Shown in pieces: positions 9,089-19,713 of a DNA stretch of 64,000 nt (position 1 is its first letter; each line of letters begins with the position of its first letter). The translations under genes were made by a program, and so were the position numbers. The notes below the pieces were generated by a model. The model did no database searches. It had not been told where the DNA came from and worked only from the letters and a program-made list of their open reading frames with translations. Location: contig NZ_MRWE01000021.1 of assembly GCF_002093665.1 (NCBI RefSeq), forward strand, positions 20,610 through 84,609. The letters run 5' to 3'. The DNA comes from Rouxiella badensis. GTDB taxonomy: Bacteria; Pseudomonadota; Gammaproteobacteria; Enterobacterales; Enterobacteriaceae.

Positions 9089-9185
9089 CGTTGAAACGGA
9101 TTAGTCTGAATGACGAGAATATTAAACAAAAAATAAATTTTTTTGATGGCAAAGCTTGAACCTGCGAATGTTATCCCCCATAAAT

Positions 9186-9216
9186 AAAATACCAGCCAAT
9201 GAGTGACTGGTATTTT
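9186..9216 (-). terminator. Intrinsic terminator of cspD
   Basis: A 10-bp perfect stem (AAAATACCAG / CTGGTATTTT, 9186-9216) with an 11-nt loop; on the minus strand the stem ends in TATTTTATTTA. It lies 51 bp past the cspD stop. Confidence 0.75.
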
Positions 9217-9267
9217 ATAAAGTTTGCAGGATTGTCTTCGGTTATCACCCGGGGTTGAGTGGGGTCG

Positions 9268-9489
9268 TCAGGCGACCACTTCAGTTTCCAATGGAATGAT
9301 AATGCTTGCATGGTTTCCTTTGGGGCCTTCATGAACGTCGAAACTGACCTGCTGTCCAGCTTTGAGTGTTCGGTAACCCTCCATTTTAATCGTGGAGTAG
9401 TGCGCGAAGATATCTTCACCTCCGCCCAAAGGACAAATGAAACCAAAGCCCTTGGCATTATTGAACCATTTAACAGTACCCGTCTCCAT
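9268..9489 (-). CDS. cspD: Cold-shock-like protein CspD
   Basis: A 73-residue single cold-shock domain beginning METGTVKWFNNAKGFGFICP. Both RNA-binding motifs are intact: RNP1 KGFGFI and RNP2 DIFAHY. The sequence aligns end to end with E. coli CspD, which is not cold-induced but made in stationary phase and starvation, binds single-stranded DNA and inhibits replication. It is divergent from clpS-clpA as in E. coli. The ATG at 9489 is preceded by GAGAGGGATGTGAGAGC. Confidence 0.95.
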   Translation of the reverse strand: METGTVKWFNNAKGFGFICPLGGGEDIFAHYSTIKMEGYRTLKAGQQVSFDVHEGPKGNHASIIIPLETEVVA

Positions 9490-9903
9490 GCTCTCACATC
9501 CCTCTCATGACTATGGTCGAAGTAATAGTTAAAGAGATAAAGCCTGAATTTACGCGTGATGATGCTGAAAAATACGCGAAAAAGGGGATGAATAACAGCT
9601 CATCCGGCTTATAAATTTACACTCTAGTGTATTACTCTTGGACGTCAAGAGATGGCTATTTGTCTAACGCTAGCAGTTCATCAAAGTTTGAAGCAGGTAA
9701 CGATATTGAGATTTTTTAGGCAAATTTTGCGTCGATCGGGCAGAAAAAATTCCTATTTTATGTCCTTCGGCAAGGATGACTAAAAAATGATAAAATGGTT
9801 GGAGTAATCTAGTGACCATGATGAGAGGCGAGGTTAACCCTTTCGGCATGTGTCGAATCAACCTTATCCAACAGATATCAAATGTAAAGGTAGTGGACAG
9901 GCG
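9490..9903. promoter_or_regulatory. Divergent cspD / clpS intergenic region
   Basis: 414 bp without a gene, AT-rich, holding the divergent promoters and leaders of cspD and clpS. The only clear structure is a near-palindrome TACACTCTAGTGTA at 9618-9631. No promoter could be assigned with confidence. Confidence 0.5.
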
Positions 9904-10224
9904 ATGGGCGACAATCAAAGTTGGCAAAATTTCGAACATTTGGCGGCAGACAAACAAAAGGATGAGCTAAAACCGCCATCTATGTATAAAGTTATATTAA
10001 ACAACGACGATTACACACCAATGGAATTTGTGATTGACGTACTGCAAAAGTTCTTTTCTTATGATATTGAACGTGCAACGCAACTGATGCTTACTGTGCA
10101 CTATAAGGGCAAAGCCGTATGCGGCGTTTACACCGCAGAAGTGGCCGAAACCAAAGTTGCACATGTGAATAGCTACGCTAAGGAGAACGAGCATCCGTTG
10201 CTGTGTACGCTGGAAAAAGCCTGA
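9904..10224 (+). CDS. clpS: ATP-dependent Clp protease adaptor ClpS
   Basis: A 106-residue adaptor, the same length as E. coli ClpS. It binds N-end-rule substrates with N-terminal Leu, Phe, Tyr or Trp and hands them to ClpAP. The start [13 protein letters not shown] aligns with E. coli; longer in-frame translation upstream has no counterpart. Core motifs [34 protein letters not shown] and [12 protein letters not shown], including the Asp-Asp pair and histidine of the N-degron pocket, are present. clpA follows after 27 nt, so the two form an operon. Confidence 0.96.
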   Translation: MGDNQSWQNFEHLAADKQKDELKPPSMYKVILNNDDYTPMEFVIDVLQKFFSYDIERATQLMLTVHYKGKAVCGVYTAEVAETKVAHVNSYAKENEHPLLCTLEKA

Positions 10225-10251
10225 TTAAGGCAATCTATTTGGGAGGTGCCT

Positions 10252-12531
10252 ATGCTCAATCAAGAACTTGAACTCAGTCTCAATATGGCTTTCGCAAGAG
10301 CCCGCGAGCACCGGCATGAGTTTATGACCGTCGAGCACCTGCTGTTGGCGTTGCTTAGCAACCCTGCAGCTCGTGAAGCGCTTGAGGCCTGTACGGTCGA
10401 TTTAGTGGCCTTACGTCAGGAATTGGAAGCCTTCATCGAACAGACCACACCCACTTTACCCGCCAGTGAAGAAGAGCGTGATACCCAGCCTACGTTGAGT
10501 TTCCAACGTGTGCTACAGCGCGCCGTTTTCCATGTGCAGTCTTCAGGCCGAAGTGAAGTTTCCGGCGCTAACGTGCTGGTTGCCATCTTTAGTGAACAGG
10601 AATCTCAGGCTGCTTATCTGCTGCGTAAGCACGATGTCAGCCGCCTTGACGTGGTGAATTTTATCTCCCACGGTACGCGTAAAGACGAAGCGAGCCAGGC
10701 TCCGAACAATGCGGAGAACCCGGTTAACGAAGAGCAGTCGGCAGGGGAAGATCGTATGGAGAACTTCACCACAAATCTTAACCAGTTGGCGCGCGTTGGT
10801 GGAATCGACCCGCTGATTGGCCGTGATAAAGAACTGGAACGCGCTATTCAGGTGCTGTGCCGTCGCCGCAAAAACAACCCGCTGCTGGTGGGGGAATCCG
10901 GCGTAGGTAAAACGGCAATTGCCGAAGGCCTTGCATGGCGTATCGAACAGGGTGACGTGCCGGAAGTCATGGCTGACTGTACGCTCTACTCTTTGGATAT
11001 CGGTTCACTGCTCGCAGGAACCAAATACCGTGGCGATTTCGAAAAACGCTTCAAATCGTTGCTGAAACAGCTTGAACAGGACAAGAACAGCATTCTGTTC
11101 ATCGATGAGATCCACACGATCATCGGTGCGGGCGCTGCGTCCGGTGGGCAGGTTGATGCGGCTAACTTGATCAAACCGCTGCTTTCCAGCGGTAAGATCC
11201 GCGTAATTGGTTCAACGACTTATCAGGAGTTCAGCAGTATCTTTGAGAAGGATCGCGCGCTGGCACGCCGTTTCCAGAAAATCGATATTACCGAACCTTC
11301 ACCTGAAGAGACGATTCAGATAATCAACGGTCTGAAAACCAAATACGAAGCGCATCACGACGTACGTTATACCGCTAAAGCGGTGCGTGCTGCGGTTGAG
11401 CTGTCGGTTAAATACATCAACGATCGTCATCTGCCTGACAAGGCGATTGACGTGATTGACGAAGCTGGCGCGCGTGCCCGACTGATGCCGGTGAGCAAGC
11501 GCAAGAAAACCGTCAACGTCAGCGATATTGAAAGCGTGGTTGCCCGTATTGCCCGTATTCCAGAGAAAACCGTGTCAGCTACCGACCGTGACGTGCTGAA
11601 AAACCTCGGCGATCGCCTGAAAATGCTGGTATTCGGACAGGATACTGCGGTTGAAGTGCTGACCGAAGCTATCAAGATGAGCCGTGCGGGTCTGAGCCAG
11701 GACCGCAAGCCTGTCGGGTCCTTCCTGTTCGCGGGGCCAACCGGCGTCGGGAAAACCGAGGTTACGGTGCAGCTGGCGAAAGCGCTGGATATCGAGCTGC
11801 TGCGTTTCGATATGTCGGAATACATGGAGCGTCACACCGTGAGTCGTCTGATCGGTGCACCTCCAGGATACGTTGGTTTCGATCAGGGCGGTCTGTTGAC
11901 CGATGCGGTTATTAAGCATCCTCACGCCGTCGTGCTGCTCGATGAAATCGAGAAAGCGCACCCCGATGTCTTTAACCTGCTGTTGCAGGTCATGGATAAC
12001 GGGACACTGACCGACAACAACGGCCGTAAAGCAGACTTCCGCAACGTGATACTGGTGATGACCACTAACGCCGGTGTGCGTGAAACAGAGCGTAAATCGA
12101 TTGGTCTTATCCATCAGGACAACAGTCCTGACGCAATGGAAGAGATTAAGAAAGTGTTTACCCCTGAGTTCCGTAACCGTCTGGACAACGTGATTTGGTT
12201 TAATCACCTGTCTCCTGAGGTTATCCAGCAGGTTGTCGACAAGTTCATCGTCGAACTGCAGGCACAGCTGGATGCAAAAGGGGTGTCGCTTGAAGTTAGC
12301 GATGAAGCTCGCGACTGGTTGTCTGTTAAAGGCTATGACCGCGCGATGGGGGCTCGTCCAATGACGCGTATCGTTCAGGAAAACCTGAAGAAACCGTTGG
12401 CTAATGAACTGCTGTTTGGTTCACTGGTTGACGGGGGATCGGTCTCTGTGGCCCTTGATAAATCGGCCGACAAGCTGACCTATCACTTTATGAGTGCGCA
12501 GAAAATCAAGGAAGAGGGCGCGGTGCACTAA
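10252..12531 (+). CDS. clpA: ATP-dependent Clp protease ATP-binding subunit ClpA
   Basis: A 759-residue Hsp100 unfoldase (E. coli 758). An N-terminal Clp-N domain (1 to about 145) receives ClpS; two AAA+ modules follow, with Walker [10 protein letters not shown] near 215 and GPTGVGKTE near 495 and Walker B FIDEIH and LLDEIEK. The SIGLIHQ tripeptide loop near 617 is the IGL motif that docks on ClpP. The ATG at 10252 follows GGGAGGTGCCT. Only clpS is its operon partner; clpP is elsewhere. A strong terminator follows at 12558-12587. Confidence 0.97.
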   Translation: MLNQELELSLNMAFARAREHRHEFMTVEHLLLALLSNPAAREALEACTVDLVALRQELEAFIEQTTPTLPASEEERDTQPTLSFQRVLQRAVFHVQSSGRSEVSGANVLVAIFSEQESQAAYLLRKHDVSRLDVVNFISHGTRKDEASQAPNNAENPVNEEQSAGEDRMENFTTNLNQLARVGGIDPLIGRDKELERAIQVLCRRRKNNPLLVGESGVGKTAIAEGLAWRIEQGDVPEVMADCTLYSLDIGSLLAGTKYRGDFEKRFKSLLKQLEQDKNSILFIDEIHTIIGAGAASGGQVDAANLIKPLLSSGKIRVIGSTTYQEFSSIFEKDRALARRFQKIDITEPSPEETIQIINGLKTKYEAHHDVRYTAKAVRAAVELSVKYINDRHLPDKAIDVIDEAGARARLMPVSKRKKTVNVSDIESVVARIARIPEKTVSATDRDVLKNLGDRLKMLVFGQDTAVEVLTEAIKMSRAGLSQDRKPVGSFLFAGPTGVGKTEVTVQLAKALDIELLRFDMSEYMERHTVSRLIGAPPGYVGFDQGGLLTDAVIKHPHAVVLLDEIEKAHPDVFNLLLQVMDNGTLTDNNGRKADFRNVILVMTTNAGVRETERKSIGLIHQDNSPDAMEEIKKVFTPEFRNRLDNVIWFNHLSPEVIQQVVDKFIVELQAQLDAKGVSLEVSDEARDWLSVKGYDRAMGARPMTRIVQENLKKPLANELLFGSLVDGGSVSVALDKSADKLTYHFMSAQKIKEEGAVH

Positions 12532-12557
12532 GCAACGTTGTCTGAAGCTGTAAAATG

Positions 12558-12587
12558 AAAAAAGGCGATGGAAACATCGCCTTTTTT
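12558..12587 (+). terminator. Intrinsic terminator of clpA (symmetrical)
   Basis: AAAAAAGGCGATG, loop GAAA, then CATCGCCTTTTTT. The A and T flanks make it able to work in both directions, between convergent clpA and infA. Confidence 0.9.
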
Positions 12588-12713
12588 ACGCCCGGCTTTC
12601 ACCGGATTGCGGAAACCACAAAACGCCCTCGCCAACATTCATTGCTGAAAGTGGGAAGAGCGAAATGGGGCAACCTCAGGTATCGCGAGATAAATCAGCG
12701 ATGAGTGAGCCTA

Positions 12714-12947
<234 letters not shown>

Positions 12948-13032
12948 TTACTACCATAGTTTTTAACCGGCAAGATAATGCCGAAAAACCCACATTATGT
13001 AAAGAATTGTTGGCGTTTTCCGCACTCATTCC

Positions 13033-13761
13033 CTATTCCTTTAGGAGGGATGGCAAATCAACGTCATGTGGGGGTAAGTCTTGTGGCAACCAGCATCCCG
13101 GCGTCAACTGTTGTTGGGAAAGCCTGGATAACTGCTGCAAAAATTGGCGGCGTGGGATCTCTCTCGCACCCAGCGACGCAGTGTGAGGGTTGAGAACCTG
13201 ACAGTCAATCAGTTCTCCGCCATTACGGGTAAAATATTGGCAAAAAGTCATTATTGCGCACTTGGAAGCGTTCAAACGGCGGCTAAACATCGACTCTCCG
13301 CAAAATAATCCACCGACCGCAACGCCGTACATTCCGCCCACCAGTTCATCGCCCGACCACACCTCTATGGAGTGCGCCTGCCCCGCTTTATGCAGTTGCA
13401 GATAGCCTTCTTTGACCAGCGGCCCAATCCATGTCCCTTCGCTTCGCTCTTCGGCGCAGGCCGCAATAACCTGTTCGAACGCATGGTTCAGCGTATAACG
13501 ATACTCGGTCTGGCGCAGAAAACGACGCAGGCTGCGGCTGATATGGCGCTCTTCTGGAAACAATACTGCACGCGGGTCCGGGGACCACCAGAGAATAGCC
13601 TCACCCGGCTCGAACCAGGGAAACACACCGCTAAAATAGGCCGACAGCAGGCGAGTAGGGGTTAAATCGCCGCCTATCGCCAACAGGCCGTTTGGCTGAC
13701 GCAGGGCGGTTTCCGGGCTGGGAAAGCCGACGGTATTGGGTGAGAGCTGCACCAAACGCAT
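13033..13761 (-). CDS. aat: Leucyl/phenylalanyl-tRNA--protein transferase
   Basis: A 242-residue enzyme that attaches Leu or Phe to the N-terminal Arg or Lys of proteins, making N-degrons for ClpS-ClpAP. Family motifs [45 protein letters not shown] and [19 protein letters not shown] are all present in order. It follows cydC by 78 nt on the same strand, as in E. coli, probably at the end of the trxB-independent cydDC-aat unit. The start ATG at 13761 follows TTAGGAATTTT. Confidence 0.96.
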   Translation of the reverse strand: MRLVQLSPNTVGFPSPETALRQPNGLLAIGGDLTPTRLLSAYFSGVFPWFEPGEAILWWSPDPRAVLFPEERHISRSLRRFLRQTEYRYTLNHAFEQVIAACAEERSEGTWIGPLVKEGYLQLHKAGQAHSIEVWSGDELVGGMYGVAVGGLFCGESMFSRRLNASKCAIMTFCQYFTRNGGELIDCQVLNPHTASLGAREIPRRQFLQQLSRLSQQQLTPGCWLPQDLPPHDVDLPSLLKE

Positions 13762-13777
13762 AAAATTCCTAATCGGA

Positions 13778-13795
13778 GGGGAGCCGTAGCTCCCC
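13778..13795. other. Stem-loop between cydC and aat
   Basis: A perfect 7-bp stem GGGGAGC / GCTCCCC with a CGTA loop in the cydC-aat spacer. There is no U-run in either direction, so it is more likely a processing or partial attenuation element. Confidence 0.35.
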
Positions 13796-13839
13796 GTAAA
13801 CGCGAAAGATAATCTACTGATTATAGATGAGGTTGTGGG

Positions 13840-15504
13840 CTAAAGGTGTCCTTCGATGCGACCTGCGCTCATTTTACAAATGCGGTCCATCTTGTCGAGG
13901 CCTGCAAGTCGGTGCGTAATCATCAGCAGGGTTTTATTCCGACCCAGCGTCTCAAGCAGAGCAAGGATATGGCGTTCGGTTGCTGCGTCCAGCCCTTCCG
14001 TCGGTTCATCGAGGATCCACAGCGGCGCATCGTGGAGCAGCGCGCGCGCCAACCCAAGCCTGCGCTGTTCGCCGCCGGAGAGTTGGCGACCGCCTTCACC
14101 AAGCCAGGCGTTGAGCCCGTCGTTATCGAGGAGATTGCCCAATTCAACCTGGCGTAATACTTCGGCAAGACGTTCGTCGTGGCTCGCGGGCGCGGCAAGC
14201 AGCAGATTATCCCGCAGTGTGTTGTTGAAAACGTGCACCCGCTGGCTTAGAACGCTCACCATGCTGCGCAAGTTAGATTCTTGGTATTCCCTTAATGAAA
14301 CGCCGTTAAGCAGTATACGGCCTTCCTGAGGGTCCCAGGCGCGGGTCAACAGCTGTGCCAGCGTGGATTTGCCGCAGCCTGTCTTACCCAGCAGCGCCAC
14401 ATGCTCCCCGGCGCGGATGTCCAGACTGATGTCTTCCAGCACCGGCAAGGGTTGATTGGGATAGGCAAAGCTCACTCCCTGAATCGAAATGCTGGTCTCA
14501 GGCAACACGGATGCGCCCGTGACAGGAAACACCACGGCGGGCCGCTGGCTAACAATCTGCGTCACCCTTTCGGCAGAGGCCATCACTTGTCCGAAATGCT
14601 GGAAGGCTCCGGCCACCGGCCCAAGCGCCTCGAAGGCCGCCAGCGGCGTGAAGACGAACAGGGCCAATAACGCACCCGGCTCAGGCAGCGATCCCACGCC
14701 GCCTGCGGCCAGCCACAGCAGCAGACAAAGCGTCAGGCCAGATGCGGCAATCATCAACGCCTGTGAGAGCGCGGAAAGTTTAGCCTGCTGAGCCTGACGG
14801 TTAAGCCAGCGTCGTTCGATATCATCAAGCTGTTGCCTGCGCGGCGACTCAACGCCATAAATCACCAGCTCGGACTGACTTTGCAACCATCCGCCAAGCT
14901 GGGTGCGATATTCAGCGCGAAGCTGAGTCAGGTCGCGGCCGATAGGTTGGCCCGCACGGTAGAATATAATCGGCAGCAGCACCAGCAGTGCCAGCATAAT
15001 TCCGCCGAGGGTAAGCGCTAACTGCAGGTCGAGATAGCTCAGTCCGAGGGTTACCCCCACAATCACTACCAGCGCAGCAGTCAGCGGCGAGATGACGCGC
15101 AGATAGAGGTGATCAAGCGTATCGACGTCGGCCACCAGTCGATTGAGCAGTTCAGCCTTTTGAAAGCCAGCCAGTCCACCTGGAGAAAGCGGCAGCAGGC
15201 GGCTGAAAGTAAACACCCGCAAATGTGCCAGCACGCGGAAGGTGGCGTCGTGGCTTGCCAGCCTCTCGGCATAGCGCCCGGCGGTGCGAAATATTGCCGC
15301 GCCGCGAACCCCGGCCGCAGGCAACATGTAGTTAAAACTGTACAGACCAGCGAGTCCGGCAAGCGCTGAAGCGGCAAGGAACCAGCCCGACAGGCTGAGC
15401 AAACCGATGCTTGCCAGCAGGGTGATTATGGCGAGCACAACGCCCAGCGCCATGCGCACCCAGTGGCGGCGATACAGTGCAAGATAGGGCAGCAAAATTT
15501 TCAT
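13840..15504 (-). CDS. cydC: Heterodimeric thiol exporter ABC subunit CydC
   Basis: A 554-residue half-transporter (E. coli 573): six-helix type-1 ABC transmembrane domain (1 to about 320) then the nucleotide-binding domain with Walker A GKTGCGKST, signature LSGGEQRR and Walker B LWILDEP. With CydD it exports glutathione and cysteine to the periplasm and is needed for assembly of cytochrome bd. The start at 15504 (MKILLPYLALYRRHW) overlaps the cydD stop as ATGA, so translation is coupled; in-frame sequence upstream is cydD coding in another frame. Confidence 0.96.
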   Translation of the reverse strand: MKILLPYLALYRRHWVRMALGVVLAIITLLASIGLLSLSGWFLAASALAGLAGLYSFNYMLPAAGVRGAAIFRTAGRYAERLASHDATFRVLAHLRVFTFSRLLPLSPGGLAGFQKAELLNRLVADVDTLDHLYLRVISPLTAALVVIVGVTLGLSYLDLQLALTLGGIMLALLVLLPIIFYRAGQPIGRDLTQLRAEYRTQLGGWLQSQSELVIYGVESPRRQQLDDIERRWLNRQAQQAKLSALSQALMIAASGLTLCLLLWLAAGGVGSLPEPGALLALFVFTPLAAFEALGPVAGAFQHFGQVMASAERVTQIVSQRPAVVFPVTGASVLPETSISIQGVSFAYPNQPLPVLEDISLDIRAGEHVALLGKTGCGKSTLAQLLTRAWDPQEGRILLNGVSLREYQESNLRSMVSVLSQRVHVFNNTLRDNLLLAAPASHDERLAEVLRQVELGNLLDNDGLNAWLGEGGRQLSGGEQRRLGLARALLHDAPLWILDEPTEGLDAATERHILALLETLGRNKTLLMITHRLAGLDKMDRICKMSAGRIEGHL

Positions 15505-17273
15505 GACCGCGTCTCCTGACTCCGCTGGGCAAGCAGTCTGGCAAAAGGCCCCGCCTGAGTGCTCAGCTGCTGGTAACTGCCTTTTTCGACCAGCAGACCG
15601 TTGTCCATCACCCACACCTCGTCGTACTGCGCAGCCTCTTCAAGGCGATGAGTGACCAGCAGCGTGGTTTGCTTTTTAGCCGCCGCGTTGATTGCGCTCA
15701 TCACGCGAGACTCGCTGTCTGCATCAAGGCTGGCAGCGGGCTCATCGAGCAACAGGAGCTGACAGGGGGAGAGCAGGGCACGAGCCACCGCGACGCGCTG
15801 TGCCTGTCCAACCGACAGGCGAGCCGCATCTTCGCCGACAGCGGTATCAAGGCCTTCCGGCAGGCGCGGCAGAAACTCGTCAATGTATGAGCGTGCAATG
15901 ACCTCTTTAAGCAGTGCTTCGCTGGCATTCGGCTGACCCAGCAAAATGTTTTGGCGCAGCGTTTCTTCGGGCAGATGCGGATTTTGCCCCACCCAGCTTA
16001 TTTGTTGCCGCCATTGCGTCGCGATGATGTCTTTCAACTCCTGCCCATTGACGTGAAGCTGCCCCTGATACGGCATAAAGCCGAGTAGGGCATTGAGCAG
16101 AGAGCTTTTGCCGGCACCGCTGAGGCCGACAATCGCGATACTGCGTCCTGCGGGTACGCTGAAGTCCAGCGGGCCGGCAATTTGCTGTCCCTGTGGAGAG
16201 AAGATTCGCAGCCCCGCGGCCTCGAGTGCGACCGGGCCGCTGCTTTGCCAATACTGGGTACCTTTCATCGGCTGTTCTGCTTCGGCGGTCAAGAACGTCA
16301 GCAGGCTTTCTGCTGCCCCAACCGCCTGTGCCTTGGCGTGGTAAAACACCCCGAGATCGCGCAGCGGCTGGAAGAATTCTGGGGCCAGGATAAGCACCAG
16401 AAATCCGGCGAACAGGGTCACTGGTGTGCCGTAATGACCAAAGTCGAGTTCGCCGAGATAGGAGAAGCCAAAGTAAACCGCCACGACGGCAATCGAGATC
16501 GAGGCGAAAAACTCCAGCACGGCGGAGGAGAGAAACGCCAGTCTCAGCACTTCCATCGTTCGCGCGCGGAAGTTCTCGGTGGACTCCTCAATTTGGCGGA
16601 TTTCGGCGTCGGCGCGGTGAAACAGGCGCAGCGTATCCAGGCCGCGCAGGCTGTCAAGAAACTGCCCGCTAAGCCTGGCCAGTGCCTGAAAGTTGCGGCG
16701 GTTGGCATCGGCCGCCCCCATGCCCACCAGCGCCATGAAAAGGGGGATTAGCGGCGCCGTCGCCAGCAAAATTAGTGCAGCGGCCCAGTTGATCGGGAAA
16801 AGGCTAACCAGAATCAGCAGCGGAATAATACCCGCCAACGCTATCTGCGGCAGATACCGTGCATAGTAGTCGTGCATGTCTTCGATTTGTTCGAGGATGA
16901 GCGTCGCCCAGCTTCCTGCTGGTTTGCCTTTGATCCACGCCGGGCCGAGCACGTGCAGGCGGTCCAATACCAGCCGGCGCATCTCCTCACGGATAACGCG
17001 ACCGCAGACAAAGCCGACCTGTTCGCGTAGCCAGGTCACCCCTGCACGCAGCAAAAAGGTCAATGCTAAAAACAGGAAGCTTTGCCACAGCGTCTCGCGC
17101 GGCGTGTGGGTGATGATCAAACTGTGCAGCAGCCCCGCCAGCAGCCAGGCCTGCGCTAAAACAAGCAGACCAGACAACAGGCCAAGCATCATGGAAAGGT
17201 GGATCCAGCGCTTTGCTCTCGCACTTTGTTGCTTGAGCCAGCGGATTAACTCTTGTTGCCGTGTTTTGTTCAT
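15501..17273 (-). CDS. cydD: Heterodimeric thiol exporter ABC subunit CydD
   Basis: A 590-residue half-transporter (E. coli 588) with type-1 ABC membrane domain and a nucleotide-binding domain carrying Walker A GLSGAGKSS, signature LSVGQAQR and Walker B LLLLDEP. It is the partner of CydC. The start is ambiguous: a 15-bp near-perfect tandem repeat TCTGGGATGAAYAAA places in-frame ATGs at 17273 and 17288, giving MNKT or MNKSGMNKT; I use 17273 since it aligns with E. coli MNKSRQKEL. Another ATG lies at 17315. The gene begins downstream of the trxB terminator and probably has its own promoter. Confidence 0.94.
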   Translation of the reverse strand: MNKTRQQELIRWLKQQSARAKRWIHLSMMLGLLSGLLVLAQAWLLAGLLHSLIITHTPRETLWQSFLFLALTFLLRAGVTWLREQVGFVCGRVIREEMRRLVLDRLHVLGPAWIKGKPAGSWATLILEQIEDMHDYYARYLPQIALAGIIPLLILVSLFPINWAAALILLATAPLIPLFMALVGMGAADANRRNFQALARLSGQFLDSLRGLDTLRLFHRADAEIRQIEESTENFRARTMEVLRLAFLSSAVLEFFASISIAVVAVYFGFSYLGELDFGHYGTPVTLFAGFLVLILAPEFFQPLRDLGVFYHAKAQAVGAAESLLTFLTAEAEQPMKGTQYWQSSGPVALEAAGLRIFSPQGQQIAGPLDFSVPAGRSIAIVGLSGAGKSSLLNALLGFMPYQGQLHVNGQELKDIIATQWRQQISWVGQNPHLPEETLRQNILLGQPNASEALLKEVIARSYIDEFLPRLPEGLDTAVGEDAARLSVGQAQRVAVARALLSPCQLLLLDEPAASLDADSESRVMSAINAAAKKQTTLLVTHRLEEAAQYDEVWVMDNGLLVEKGSYQQLSTQAGPFARLLAQRSQETRS

Positions 17274-17445
17274 CCCAGATTTATTCATCCCAGATAAGGC
17301 GAATGCAGAACGCATAATCTCAAAAAGCACTGTGAGAGTGCGATTGTCCTTTGTTTTCCGTGTTGGCCGGAAATCCCGCACATTCTACAGGGTCTTTATG
17401 GCGCTGAACACACCCGACTTTTACAAAAAAATGCTGCATTTACAA

Positions 17446-17473
17446 ACAAAAAAGGCGACCCGAGGGTCGCCTT
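17446..17473 (-). terminator. Intrinsic terminator of trxB
   Basis: A 10-bp perfect stem AAGGCGACCC / GGGTCGCCTT (17452-17473); on the minus strand it continues as TTTTTTGTTTG. It separates trxB from cydD. Confidence 0.85.
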
Positions 17474-17520
17474 ATGCTTAGCAGATCAGAACGTTTAACA
17501 TTCACTGCCAGTGCGTAACA

Positions 17521-19092
<1,572 letters not shown>

Positions 19093-19587
19093 ATGGTAGA
19101 TAACAAGAAACGTCCGGGAAAAGATCTCGACCGCATTGACCGTAACATTCTTAATGAGCTGCAAAAGGATGGCCGGATCTCTAACGTTGAGCTTTCCAAG
19201 CGTGTAGGTTTGTCGCCTACGCCATGTCTGGAACGCGTTCGTCGTCTGGAACGTCAGAATTTCATTCATGGGTACACTGCGTTGCTTAATCCACACTATC
19301 TGGATGCTTCGTTGCTGGTTTTCGTTGAGATTACCCTCAACCGTGGTGCACCGGATGTGTTTGAGCAATTCAATGCAGCAGTACAAAAACTAGAAGATAT
19401 TCAGGAGTGTCACCTGGTTTCTGGGGACTTCGACTACTTGTTGAAAACCCGTGTACCTGACATGTCTGCTTACCGTAAACTGCTGGGCGAAACGCTGCTT
19501 CGTTTACCTGGCGTTAACGACACCCGTACCTACGTGGTAATGGAAGAAGTGAAACAGACTAACCGCCTGGTCATTAAGACTCGGTAA
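19093..19587 (+). CDS. lrp: Leucine-responsive regulatory protein Lrp
   Basis: A 164-residue global regulator, the same length as E. coli Lrp and nearly identical. The N-terminal winged helix-turn-helix spans about 12-60 (DRIDRNILNELQKDGRISNVELSKRVGLSPTPCLERVRRL region) and the C-terminal RAM/AsnC effector domain covers about 70-160. It controls amino-acid metabolism, one-carbon genes and surface structures in response to leucine. The ATG at 19093 gives MVDNKKRPGKDLDRID; an ATG 13 codons upstream is rejected by comparison with the family. Confidence 0.98.
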   Translation: MVDNKKRPGKDLDRIDRNILNELQKDGRISNVELSKRVGLSPTPCLERVRRLERQNFIHGYTALLNPHYLDASLLVFVEITLNRGAPDVFEQFNAAVQKLEDIQECHLVSGDFDYLLKTRVPDMSAYRKLLGETLLRLPGVNDTRTYVVMEEVKQTNRLVIKTR

Positions 19588-19630
19588 GTAAAAGGTACAG
19601 GTGCAAAACCTAATTAATTTAGCTACACTC

Positions 19631-19646
19631 CTGTGTATCCATACAG
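19631..19646 (+). promoter_or_regulatory. LexA (SOS) box upstream of ftsK
   Basis: CTGTGTATCCATACAG matches CTGT-N8-ACAG and keeps the alternating TA core of the SOS consensus on both sides. It lies 68 bp before the ftsK start. E. coli ftsK (dinH) has a LexA-controlled promoter in the same interval, so ftsK is likely DNA-damage inducible here as well. Confidence 0.7.
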
Positions 19647-19713
19647 CTCTGGCGTCGGGAACTTTTCTCGGCGCTATCGCTATTTCAGTTCACAGGAACC
19701 TGGAGAGCCTTTC

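Noticed and set aside
12588..12713. tRNA gene between clpA and infA
   Set aside because: No acceptor stem, T-loop (GGTTCGAATCC) or CCA end could be found.
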